64,000 bases of DNA from Tigriopus japonicus (Eukaryota > Arthropoda > Copepoda > Harpacticoida > Harpacticidae): NCBI GenBank assembly GCA_010645155.1, contig CM021317.1, positions 12,239,263-12,303,262 on the forward strand, read 5' to 3'. The notes beneath the pieces are model-generated. The model was not told the origin of the DNA. It worked only from the letters and a program-made list of their open reading frames with translations, and did no database searches. Positions 1-10,516 of this stretch are shown here, piece after piece. The translations under genes and the position numbers were made by a program. Within the stretch, counting starts at the first letter, position 1, and each line of letters starts with the position of its first letter.

Positions 1-68
1 TCCTCCTCCTCCTCTTTCGGCGCAATGACAACCTCGAGATGAATCACTATGAACGAACGATGAAATGA

Positions 69-940
69 TATGGACATTAATCCACACGCACTTTCCTCTC
101 GGAAGGGTGACCATAATTTGCATTTCAAAATTGTATTCAATCTGACCCACTTTAGTCACACTCAATTCGCGCGAAACAATTACAAAATGTGACGGTTATC
201 TTTTACTTGACCAGACCTAGAGGAAAGGTCGTCCTTTCCTCTAGCACGCGTCCGTCGTCTATTTTAAGAAAGGGACACCTAAAGTAGTATGGACAGCCAA
301 ACATGTAGTTAAAGTTAAGGTGTTGGGTTTGAAAAGTTTAATTGTTACAGGCTGACTGTATAATTTTTAGGATATAAGGAATAGGAAACTAAATACGGTT
401 GATCCTGCATTGGCTTCTCTTCATTTTTGGTGGCATTAAAATCATGATTCTTGGAACCATTCTAAGTAACTTTGCTTTTTGTATTGTTTTTACTCCATTT
501 CTACGAGAACTTTTGAGATTTCTAATCTAATTTGTCAACCTGTAACAGTCGAGCTTTTTAAACCTAACATCCTCCCTTAACTTCCTTTTTGGCTGTCCAT
601 GCTACATAAGGTGACCTTTTCCTGTTTTTTGAATATTTTGAATACCAAAATCCCGTTATCTGTTGACTGACCACACAAGAACGTGTCATGAATAATTCAA
701 ATCTCATTTAACTTACACTCTTTTGGCTTATTGACACTTTTTGAACTATCTGTAGTTCTATCCATGCTCAAGATCCTCCAAGAGGTCACTCAGAAGCAAT
801 CTCATATGGAAATCAGAAACATTTTGTTGTTTTTTCGCGAGAAATGAGTGTGACTAACGTGAGTAACATTAAACACAATTTTGATACGCAATTTATGGTC
901 ACCCTTCCGAGAGGAAAGTGCGTGTGGATTAATGTCCATA
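69..940. mobile_element. MULE-like non-autonomous element with about 110-bp TIRs
   Basis: The two ends are inverted copies of each other over roughly 110 bp, starting TATGGACATTAATCCACACG. The flanks carry the 9-bp direct repeat ATGAAATGA at 60-68 and 941-949. Long TIRs plus a 9-bp target-site duplication point to the Mutator/MULE superfamily. No transposase ORF is visible inside, so the copy is non-autonomous. Superfamily is inferred from structure only. Confidence 0.75.
271..620. repeat. Inner inverted repeat nested in the first MULE-like element
   Basis: Positions 271-357 and 533-620 pair as an imperfect inverted repeat of about 87 bp; one shared block reads TATGGACAGCCAAA. It is either a second MITE inserted in the larger element or its own subterminal hairpin. 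No target-site duplication was identified for it. Confidence 0.55.
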
Positions 941-949
941 ATGAAATGA

Positions 950-1971
950 TCTTTGGTCACTCACTGACTACATACGTACGTACGGACGTTTCATACGTTC
1001 TCTCTTCCGTCTTCAGTGCGTGCTTGTCAAGAAAAGAAGGGAGGGCGAGAGCAAAAATCGCGTGAGCTAAATTTGACTTGATTGGACCGGTTTCATCTCG
1101 GCAACACTGGATCGACACGTGGGAGATGCGGCGGGCAGTCTTGCCAAATGGCGACTGATTGGATAATGTTTCAGGCTCTAGGTTGACGTTACGACGAATT
1201 AAGAAAGTTCCGTCTTTAAGAACGAATGGTTATCTGAAAATTGAAGTTCTTTTCTGGGAACGAGGTCCAGGGGCTTGGAGCTATAACTGATGTAAAATCG
1301 TTTAGAATGGCCTCACGCATTGTGTGATGGCCAATAGAAGCCTTAAAACTGAAAATATCAACGTCGCAAAACACGTTTTGAAGTGGCACGGGTGGCATTG
1401 TCAAAGATGAAGATTTGGCAATGAGTCTCAAAATGGTATTAATTAAATCATATCGTTTCTAAAAGTGATTAGTAGGGTCTGGAAAAATATTTGCAACTTT
1501 TTCTTAAAAATAACTTTTCCCTTCAAAGCGCAAAATATTTGGTCCATTATTCGTAGGGGTCGGATAAAGTTGCAAAATGCAACTTGCACCAAAAATTCCA
1601 ACCTTTGGCCATTTTCGTCAAAAATAGCAATATTTCGAATTTTTACCAATGACAGCAACTTTTGGCAGTGCTTTTGCGGGATTTTGCTCGAAATTTTTTA
1701 CACGCACACTTTCAGGACCCAAAAAATTGTTTGAAACGCATCATTACCTCACATCATCACCATTACCGAATTTATTTCTGAATTCAGATCTGTCGGCAAT
1801 TTCTTGGATGAGGCCAAAATGACCAATTATGCATTTTTTTAAATCGCAAAGATGCTAAAATCATACTTCTACTGAGACTTTCGTCTTGGCTCCGATTCAT
1901 TTTACATTTGGTGTTACGATATTGGCAACCACACGGAGAATGTTTACAAAAATCCGCTCGTCAGCTGTCCT
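950..1971. other. Unassigned AT-rich stretch
   Basis: No gene or convincing repeat is seen. Short ORFs occur on both strands around 1216-1734, but they overlap each other on opposite strands, have no recognisable domain and read as chance ORFs. The subregion 1080-1180 is less AT-rich and looks unique within the window. Confidence 0.4.
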
Positions 1972-1980
1972 CGTTTGAGG

Positions 1981-3079
1981 TATGAACGTTACGTGGATTG
2001 AAAATCCACGTACATAGGAGCCGACGTACATAAACAAACCCAAGTGAATGGCAAAGTCAATCAGGGTTGCTAAAATATGCTACACACAAGGCAGCTAGTA
2101 GAAACACATATTTCTTTCAGAAATCATATTGCAATAATATTTTTGTTTTATTCATTCAATAATCACGCAAGTTCTCTCCATGATCTTCATTGTAGGTAGA
2201 TTAAGACTAAACCTATTTCAGCTCCTAACCCATGCTTGAACTTGGCAACATTATGTATCTGGAAATGGTAAATGAGTTATGATGTCATGGGGAGCTATAA
2301 AACTGGTATGGTAGTCTTGCCAGTTTGGAAGTGTGTTAGAGGTGCCAAACAGGATGATGTGCCCCTCTTTTTAGGGGATTTTACTATCCCAAAATGGTTG
2401 TGAGAATAGAAGTGTATGTCAAGTATTGACCACAAGGCCAATAAAATATCTCTGTGGGTTTGCGATTTATTGTACATTCAGCAAAAAATTTGTTGAAATA
2501 TGGTTTCATTTACTATTGCCATTTAATATATTATTTTTTTTTTTGGGGGGGGATATTTAAATACTGCTACAAGGAATGGGATTCGCTGTAAAGAGAGTTA
2601 ATCATTAATACAATTTCTACAATTAATGTTTATATGATATTTGGTCTATCAACAAGTTACTGTTGGCAGATGTATACAACCTTTGTATAGTCAGTTGGTC
2701 AGGAAAAGTGTTTAAAAATTTGTCCACAATCCTGCCTTAAATGCAAAGAATTTGGAAGAAATATTAAGGCATGTTTAAAGTTGTTTGCTAAAAACTTTAT
2801 TTGTTTTATAAGGCAAATTCATTACTAAAGTCATTAGAATTTCAGTGACTTGAAATAGGATATCAAAAACCTCCATAAAACATTACATTTTAGGAGATAA
2901 TATCACCCTTGGCAAATCAAATTTTGAAAGATAACATAATAATTTATAGAAAATTGTGCCAATAGTAATGGCGTGTCTAGCATTTTTTGGCAACCCTGAT
3001 TGACATTGCCCTTCACTTGGGTTTGTTTATGTACGTCGGCTCCTATGTACGTGGATTTTCAATCCATGTAACGTTCATA
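1981..3079. mobile_element. MULE-like non-autonomous element, 1.1 kb
   Basis: The terminal inverted repeats are about 90 bp and nearly identical, starting TATGAACGTTAC and running through a block containing CATAGGAGCCGACGTACAT. The 9-bp direct repeat CGTTTGAGG flanks the element at 1972-1980 and 3080-3088, fitting the Mutator/MULE superfamily. There is no transposase; the interior contains a truncated LINE 3' end (2551-2746). The ends share the TATG start with the element at 69-940, but the TIRs are otherwise different. Confidence 0.8.
2551..2746 (-). pseudogene. 5'-truncated LINE 3' end inside the MULE-like element
   Basis: Read on the minus strand this matches the end of ORF2 of the intact LINE at 51.1-55.0 kb (a block like DKFLNT.PDQ...ANSN). 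It is followed by the 3' hairpin that ends GAATCCCATTCCTTGTAGC. The copy is decayed and short. Confidence 0.7.
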
Positions 3080-3088
3080 CGTTTGAGG

Positions 3089-3909
3089 CTTGTCAACAAA
3101 TCTCAAAAACTGTTTCTTCTGTACTCGAGAGTTGTCTCTTTGTACTAAAATGGCTTGTTTCAATCCAAAATAAGTAACACCATTGATGATGACCGAGTAA
3201 CAGTTCTACAAATGAAATGCACATTAATAGTCAGGATAGAGGAATCTCTGTAGCTTTTCATATAAATGATGTGGTGCCCAAAAACTTTGTTAATAACTTA
3301 AAGCAAAAATACAAACGTAGGTACGTTTGTAAAGTTCAATTAATGAGGGGAAGGAGATATTTTTGGTACGTTTTGAGATCATTAAAACATGTCGTTTTTT
3401 CAAATAGATCATGGCGCTAATACTATAAGAACTTAAACTAAACTGAATACTAAAATCACAATGTTGGAAAGTGCATTTTCACAATTTTCATTTTTTTAGT
3501 TTATCCTCCATCAAAGGAATTGTATTGAACACAATTTTCATGTTTTGGTGATTGTATCATAGGTCTCTATTGAAGGTCAATTAAACAGATGTGCTACTTT
3601 TTTTAAATGACGGTCACATTTATTATACAATGCTGTTTGTCCCTATCCAATTGTCTCCGAACCAAATATTATCCCATTTTGGCATCAAAGACCTGGTTTT
3701 TCATTGTATTGATTTATATTTTCAGACAAAAGATTGCACCTAAGTACAATTATTATTCAGAACTTTTATTTAAATTGCATTAAGAAGGTATCATTGCACA
3801 ATTGTTAGACTCTCAAATGTAAAAATCATATGTTGTCAACATGGAATATGAACCACTTGAAAGGTCATCCCGAGTCATCCTTACACATTGGCTGGGAGTG
3901 TTTAAATCG
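3089..3909. other. Unassigned AT-rich stretch
   Basis: No coding region, RNA gene or terminal-repeat element was recognised. The 67-codon ORF at 3217-3420 has no recognisable motif. Confidence 0.4.
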
Positions 3910-3911
3910 TA

Positions 3912-5219
3912 GAGGCCATTCAAAGAAAAGGGAGACTATTTAAATTTCCCGCTTAATATGGGCGCAGGCGAAAAATTGTTTTAATAAATGTTTCTGATTG
4001 GTTCTTCAGCTGAGACTTTGTTTACTAACATTTCTTTCGAAAAATGAAGTACAATTAATTTTTTCAATTCAAATCAGTGCCGTTTGTCATACCCCTGTTA
4101 GATTTTTGAAAATTCAAGATGAGTGAACAGCAGGCCACAATCAAATCGTTCATGAAGGCGGGGCAAACGGCCACGGAGGCTCACAAATTCTTGTGTGAGG
4201 CCTATGGAGACCAGGCTCTGCCAAGATCAAAAGGATTTAAGTGGTTCAAAGAATTCAAGGAGGGACGAGAAACTGCGAATCTCAGAGAGGAAAATCATCT
4301 CATCGTTTGGCTCAGACTCCGGAAAATATCCAATTGGTCAAGAATCTCGTAATGGAAGATCGGCGAAAAACTGTTTCAGATCTTGCCTTGGAGTCTGATC
4401 TCTCGGTTGGAACCATTCACAGCATTCTCCATGACGACTTAAAGCTCTCCAAGGTATCTGCTATTTGGGTTCCAAGATTATTGAATGACGAGCACAAGAT
4501 GCAGCATCTTCAAATGTCTCGGAATTTCAAAAAGCTCTACTTTGAAGAGGGGAAGGCATTTTTGGACAAAATCATCACTTGTGACGAATGTTGGGTGTCC
4601 TACCATACTCCAGAGCTGAAAAATCAATCAAAGCAGTGGCTTCCTAAAGGATCTGCACCTCCTCGAAAAGCCAAGACTGTGAACAGCTCTAAGAAAAGTA
4701 TGCTAATCGCCTGGTATATCAGCACTGGGTCGCCAAAGGTCAAACTGTCAATTCGACCTACTACTGTGATGTCCTCCGAGCTCTCAAACGCCATATCAGA
4801 GATGAACGACCAGAAAAACTCGTCCATGGCTACCTTCTCCATCAAGATAATGCAAGACCTCATTGCTCTCGTGAAACGACAAGCTTTATGGAAGCCAATG
4901 GCATCAAAACTATTGAACATGCTCCATACAGCCCTGATTTGGCACCATGTGACTTTTGGCTCTTCCCACAACTCAAATCGAAGTTGGCTGGTCAAAGTTT
5001 TGACTCCCAAGTGGACCTTGAGACAGCCGTACAGGGGGTTCTGGGACAGCTTTCAGAAAATGGCCACAATCATGTCTTTGAAATGTGGATGGCCAGATTT
5101 GAAAAGTGTATTCTTGTCAATGGAGATTACGTGGAAAAATAATATTATTGGATTAATAAAGATTTCATTGTTGTTAAAAAGTTATTAGCCTTGTCTCCCT
5201 TTTCTTTGAATGCACCTCG
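3912..5219 (+). mobile_element. Mariner-family transposon, 1.3 kb, inactivated
   Basis: The termini are inverted copies sharing CATTCAAAGAAAAGGGAGAC (left 3917-3936; right reverse complement just inside 5213). Both ends abut a TA dinucleotide (3910-3911 and 5220-5221), the mariner target-site duplication. The length of 1308 bp is normal for mariner. The left TIR has lost about two bases relative to the right. It encodes a frameshifted D,D34D transposase. Confidence 0.92.
4119..5142 (+). pseudogene. Mariner transposase, broken by frameshifts
   Basis: A mariner transposase would bind the TIRs and cut and paste the element in the nucleus. The ATG at 4119 opens a helix-turn-helix N-terminus (motif WFKEFKEGRE). 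The reading then moves to a second frame near 4290 (TPENIQ.VKNLVMEDRR...) and to a third near 4720, which runs to a TAA at 5140-5142. The catalytic triad is recognisable: the first Asp in TCDECW, the second in LHQDNARPH (4837 on), the third in YSPDLAPCDFWLFP, with 34 residues between the last two, giving D,D34D. At least two frameshifts rule out a working protein. The usual TGDETW motif has become TCDECW, a further sign of decay. It belongs to no host operon or gene; it is simply the content of the element at 3912-5219. Confidence 0.9.
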
Positions 5220-5221
5220 TA

Positions 5222-6116
5222 CTTAGGCCATAAAAGGCATATTTCGATTCTATTTCATGAAGAATACAGCTAGCTTCCTTATCTAGAAAGCACTATCATA
5301 TTGCACAATGGGTGTACCAAAATGCAAAGAGAAAGTATATTGAAGCCAACAAATTATTTCTGAACTAACAACGACACAGGAATGGGACGTGAAAGTGCAG
5401 TAGTTGTTTTATTTTGTTCATATGTCTAGTGCCTTTTCCATCACATTTTGTGAAATCTATGTTGTGTCACAACAATGTTATTTACAATTATTCAAAATTC
5501 CTTCTTTTTTTCTCTCTGCTTTTGTTCCTAACCCTCTCTATGATCAATCCTGCTTTGACATCTCGTCATCATCCAAGGATGTTTTTGCATTATTTTACTC
5601 GGCCAAAGGTAAAAATGGCACATTACAAATGTCAAGTATCAAAAATGTTAAGAAAACATTCTCGAAATACGGCTGTATATCCTATAAGACTTTATATTTT
5701 ATGAGCTAGCAAATAACTTTAGATAAATTTCACTATGTGCTGCCTGCTCTTAACAGCCTGATCAGATCGAATCTCTGTTCATTAATATTATCTAAGAAGG
5801 TGTATAATTTTTATTTCTCTTTTGATTCACATGGCCATTTAAGACACTATTGAAAGTCTCATTGGTCCTTTTTCCCTATTTGGGAGGCTCAAATGAACGT
5901 ATTTTAATGAAATTCGTCAAAATTTGGCCCAACTTTCTCCACAACACACTATATCATCGAGCAAAGAAACCTGTTTTACTCGAAAGTGTTGTTCTGAATT
6001 TTCAAGCGCTCTCGCGCCGGCCCGCAATCAGCTATGGCTCTTTCAACTTGTCGTTGCTATTAAGCATGAGTAAAAAATATTGAATGATGAGATATTAGCT
6101 GAGTTTATATACCCTG
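5222..6116. other. Unassigned stretch
   Basis: Overlapping ORFs of 77-101 codons at 5404-5709 and 5850-6083 show no recognisable domain. No terminal repeats were found. Confidence 0.4.
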
Positions 6117-6361
6117 TGACAACTTGAGTTGTTACAGAAATTTTTCGCTACCACACGCCGTTGACTTCAATTGCAAATTCGAAAGTACATAAGTTAGGAC
6201 AAGAAATCCTGTGGTAAAAGTTATGAAAAAGTTTTGCGACGTGGTTTATAAGCTTAGCTTTCTTTAAACAATATCTTGTCGCAACTTACGTACTTTCGTA
6301 TTTGCAAATGAAGCCAACGGCGTGTGGTAACGTAAAATTTCTGTAACAACTCAAGTTGTCA
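6117..6361. mobile_element. MITE, 245 bp, with about 88-bp TIRs
   Basis: The ends form an inverted repeat starting TGACAACTTGAGTTGTTACA and extending about 88 bp, leaving a short loop. There is no coding capacity. A target-site duplication could not be fixed because the right flank is a poly-A run. Confidence 0.75.
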
Positions 6362-7265
6362 AAAAAAAAAATTGTTGAAGATCAAAAAGAGCTAAAAACC
6401 TCAGTTTCAAGGCAAATTTTGGAGCTAAATTGTGTTTGAAAAAGAGCTAAAAAAGAGCTAAATTTCAAATGGCCAAACACAAAACATAAAAATGGTCTTG
6501 GCATGGCTTTTTAGAGTTTTTTTATTTGCTAAAAAACAAGGACGAAAATAAGGTTATTCTGTGAAGTGATGTTGGCTTTTTGCATGTTTCAGATAGAGCG
6601 TGGATAATGAAAGACCTTCATGCCTCGGTTAATGGCAAAAGCCGTTTTTTTTTTAATTTCTGGGCCGACCAAAGAAAAATTTAATTTAACCCACTATTTG
6701 TCTCGTAATTTAAAGTGCCCATCCTCAATTTCAACATTTTGAAGCAAAGAGTAAAGTAAATGGAGGTTTTAGTCGGTACTAGCACATTAATGGAGATGGT
6801 GAAAGACTAGCCAAAAGCTGCTATTCTTTTTTTGCTTTAGCATGAGGAGTCATAGTTTGGTGTTGATTCTCCTGAAAATCCTAGGTATTTGTAAAAAGAA
6901 AAAAATACGTTTTTGAACAAATAACATTTTGTTGGGTAGAAAATCTGGCAACTTGGAGAATACTTCAATCCCTCTAAAATAGTTCAAGGTTCTGCTGTGA
7001 TTATAGGGGGAGCTGCACTCTTCGGTCGAGAGTTGCGCAAAATGTACTTCTCAGAGGGAGCCACCTGAAATTCGAGTAAAAAAAAGCGAGTCACTTTGAA
7101 AGCGACCGTGTTTCCAGTCCGTGTGCGTGCGCTCGAGCGAGCGTTCTTTGATGGAGATTTTCGAAAAAAGCCAAATGGAGGAACGATTTTGATATGAGAA
7201 AGTAGGATGCACGAGCAATTCCTATTTTGTTTCAGTTTCTCCAAAAAGATTGTTACACTGATTTG
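6362..7265. other. Stretch with AGAGCTAAA motif cluster, otherwise unassigned
   Basis: Positions 6385-6475 repeat the motif GAGCTAAA several times. The same motif clusters at 7590-7765 and at 48900-48990. The rest, to 7265, has no recognised gene. The cluster resembles subterminal motif arrays of hAT-like elements, but no ends were found here. Confidence 0.4.
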
Positions 7266-7461
7266 AATACAATTGTGGCCAAAGTGGCCACGCGTACTAG
7301 CGCGTTCTTAAAAGTGCCGAGTGTAAGTGCTTCCCCAGACGGTGTAGGTTCAAATCCTGTTGGGGGTCGGATTGGAGCTGTCGGGAGCAATCCTTGATTA
7401 CAGGGAATTGCATTCCTTGTAGCGGTAGTAGAAAATCCGCAACCAATAAAAAAAAAAAAAA
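7266..7461 (+). mobile_element. tRNA-derived SINE with a LINE-like 3' tail
   Basis: The head has a pol III type-2 promoter: an A-box-like GTGGCCAAAGTGG at 7274-7286 and a B box GGTTCAAATCC at 7347-7357. The B box is followed by a GC-rich T-arm-like stretch, so the head derives from a tRNA; Leu/Ser types are possible but not settled. The tail at 7400-7440 matches the 3' end of the intact LINE at 51.1-55.0 kb and its truncated relatives: the hairpin ACAGGGAAT..ATTCCTTGT, then GCGGTAGTAGAAAATCCGC. A poly-A run closes the element. The layout is that of a SINE mobilised by a LINE sharing its 3' end. No ORF is expected. Confidence 0.82.
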
Positions 7462-7479
7462 ATTGTTTCATTTCATTCA

Positions 7480-8054
7480 ACTCTAATCAAATACGTAAAA
7501 TCTATTCGATGAAGGCAAAGCCGTCACACTCTCAAGTGACCAGAATGACACCTCGCGGGGTAAACAAGTCATAATTTGAAGCTAAATGACTAATTGTGAA
7601 AAGGAGCCAAAAATCCCTAAAATTCTCAGAAAAAGAGCAAAATATGGCAAAATATTTCAAAAGGAGCTAAAAGAGCCAAAAGAGCTAAATGCCTAAAGTT
7701 GGAGCTAAATTTCCAAAATATCAGGAAGAAGAGCTAAATTTAGCTCTAAAGAGCTCTAAGAGATCAGAGTTCAAGTTCAAGAGTTGTAGTTCCACTGAGT
7801 ACTAAGAGAGCCATTTTATGTACTATGTTCTTGCACCTTCTATGAGTCGTTGACAAACTTTTGGCTTTTCTTTTACATTTCATTGTGCAACACGTAACAC
7901 AAACTTGAAGTTTATCGTTCTGCAGATCAACTAATATTGTTTCAGTTTGTCACACGAATGAAAAAAGCATAGTACTAAAAGTTTCATCCCTCCCCTTTGT
8001 GAGTGTGTCTGAAAATGATCACTCTGAGCAAGGATGGCTCAAGCCAGGATTACT
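7480..8054. other. Unassigned stretch with a second GAGCTAAA cluster
   Basis: Positions 7590-7765 hold repeated GAGCTAAA/GAGCCAAA motifs. The remainder shows no gene or terminal repeat. Confidence 0.4.
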
Positions 8055-8167
8055 TTCAAAATACACACTAGGTCCGATTAGTCCAAAGGAAATTCAACGG
8101 AACAATATATTTGTTGCAAAAACCTCACATTTTAGTACAGTGATCGGACCTAGTGTGTATTTTTGAA
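8055..8167. repeat. Short palindromic MITE-like repeat
   Basis: The arms TTCAAAATACACACTAGGTC (from 8055) and their reverse complement (ending 8167) enclose about 65 bp. It resembles a small MITE; no target-site duplication was recognised. Confidence 0.55.
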
Positions 8168-8800
8168 ATCCGTCCTGAAGTACAGTGGTTCCTGCTCTGA
8201 GTCATGCAAGATGTAATGATTTACCCCTACTTGCTGAGATCTAAGAATAATGCAGACTAAGTTCAGGATAGCTCTAAATAATAGTTTAATAAGTACAATG
8301 TACGTGTTTGATACTGTCTCTTCAACTGGTTAATGATCGTAAGAGTGAGCTTTATTTGTACACGAGCAGATGTTCTCAATCATATTCCTGAAAGTTGGCG
8401 CCAAAACCATATTGGTTGGATTGGCTCACCAGGCCAGATCCGGCTGGCTTAAGCACTGATTAATCCTCAATGTTGTAGATCCTTGAATAGCTTCCTTCAT
8501 AGACATCACGCAGTAACATTGTAATAAGTCAAATATATGATATTTTCAAATGTTAACATCAAATTTCAGTACAATCTTCTATAATTTTCACCTAATGGCC
8601 GGTTATTTTAAAGCTCAGGGGTGGGATGAGAGCCATTCAAACTTAGTAATATGGCTTTACTATTTTTCAACTTTTACACCAACGGTGTCGGTTCGGTCCG
8701 GGCCGAATTGTGAAACTTATATTGAGTTTACTTTCTAGTGGGTCTGATGATGAACTAAATATACTGTATAAAAAAATGTGAAACACTGCACTTTATTTTT
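8168..8800. other. Unassigned stretch
   Basis: No gene or repeat structure was recognised. The 62-codon ORF at 8550-8738 has no motif. Confidence 0.35.
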
Positions 8801-8964
8801 GCTTCTTTGTTTACCTTGACGTAAAATCAAACAATTTTTCATACCATATTCATCAAAAAAAGCGATTTCCCCATATTTTTCCCCATTTATGTAATTTTGG
8901 ACAGAAACAGCGGATTTTAGCAATTACATTCTAAAATATAATTTACATCCATCTGGTGGCCCTG
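8801..8964. mobile_element. Partial copy of the CAGGGCCACC hAT-like family (right end)
   Basis: This aligns with the right end of the complete element at 14030-14823 (shared blocks include GTAATTTTGGACA) and ends at the same terminus, GGTGGCCCTG. The left end is missing. Confidence 0.7.
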
Positions 8965-9909
8965 GTCATCAGATGGATGTGATGGAAAGCAAGAGTTATG
9001 TGCGTAATCTTGTCGGCTTTAGTCAAGCAACCTTGTACACGACTTTGTAGCTTGTTAAGCACGACCCCCTTGGACAATGGGGCCAATCATCAATCATCAA
9101 GTGGGCGAGTAGAATGATGGGGCTCCTGAGACGCACTTTCACCATGAGGGACAAGAAAATTATAACTAGACTGAACAAAGTGTACGTTAGACTTATACTA
9201 GAGTATAACGAGACTTTTTGCTCTCCTTGAAATGTTATAAAATACAACCATTCACTTGAACACACGTTTCTCTGGTTATTTGCCATTGTTTAAATGTTGT
9301 TATGTTCCACCATTCACTCAAAAACGAATGTTATAAGTAAAAATAATCAAAATTCAGTGAATCAAAGGCAATCATCGCATGTCCTAAATTGCTGGTGTCG
9401 GACCCAAGCTGTAGGTACTTCGACATTGAAATGAATCCTTCGTAGTCATCCTTGATTGAAGCAATGTTAAAGGGAGTCCAATTTGACTATGACCACTAGG
9501 GCTGACGATTTTCTCGAACATTTCAATTCTCGAGAATTTGAGAAAAAGTGAAAATAGCGAAAAAAATGTACATTCAAAGCTTCCAAAACACTTGAAATTG
9601 TTTTTTTTTTGAAGTTTATACCAAAATTAATATGAACATGAGTGTGAAAACTAGATGAAAAACAATGATTGGACCTCACGGACATCACTACACTATGTGT
9701 AGTGCTTATCTTGATATGTTATAAAACAGCACATGTATCCGCCAAAATCATCCGAGGGTATTTCCAATTTTTGCTCAATTTTGGCAAAACCTGTTAGTAC
9801 TTCATGTGATAAAGATTTCTAAAACATTTGTCAAGAGCTATTTTCCACATGAAATACATTACTGTATGTAACTAAATTGCAATTTCATTCAATATTACGT
9901 TCGTTTCGT
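8965..9909. other. Mostly unassigned; contains one dispersed repeat copy
   Basis: Positions about 9725-9905 are a diverged copy of about 29447-29620 (shared blocks such as TATCCGCCAAAATCATC). It sits just before the LINE fragment in this copy and just before a hAT element in the other. Nothing else was recognised. Confidence 0.5.
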
Positions 9910-10516
9910 CGTTTGACCATATCGAGCAGATCATTGAGGGGCTTGAAAGTCACGAGTCAGTTGATGTAGTGTTGACTTTGCCAAGGCCTTAGATAAGGTA
10001 GATCATAGTATTTTGCTCGATCAACTCAAAGAGTTTGGGATCCAGGGTAAGGTCCTGAATTGGATTGGTAGTTTCATGAGTAATAGGAAGCAAATAGTCT
10101 AGGTTGAAGGATCATTTAGTGGCATGTATGATGTCAAGTCAGGTGTTCCACAAGGTTCAGTTTTAGGTCCACTCCTGTTTATTCTCTTTATTGCTCCTTT
10201 CCAGAAGTTTAGAACAAAAGCCAGTATTTCTTCATATGCTGATGACACAAAATTAGTTTGTGGAAGGAATGGTCAGGACTCAAAATGTTTAGTTGAGGAC
10301 TTGGAGAAAGTCTACTCTTGGGATGGTCAGAGTAATATGGCATTGAACGGGGGGAAATTCCGCACGATGACGTATGGGACGTCCAAATTAGATGTTCCAC
10401 TCAAAGACAATAAAAGGTTGTGATATTGAGCAGGTATTGTCCATGAGGGATTTAGGAGTTGTCTTCCAAGATGATGGAAAGTTTGATGAGCATATCCAGT
10501 TGAAAGTGGGGAAGGC

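Noticed and set aside
844..1065. 73-codon ORF at a MULE-like element edge
   Set aside because: It starts inside the TIR and crosses the element boundary; no protein motif.
7253..7480. Minus-strand ORF of 75 codons over the SINE
   Set aside because: It runs through the pol III promoter and poly-A tail of a SINE; chance ORF.
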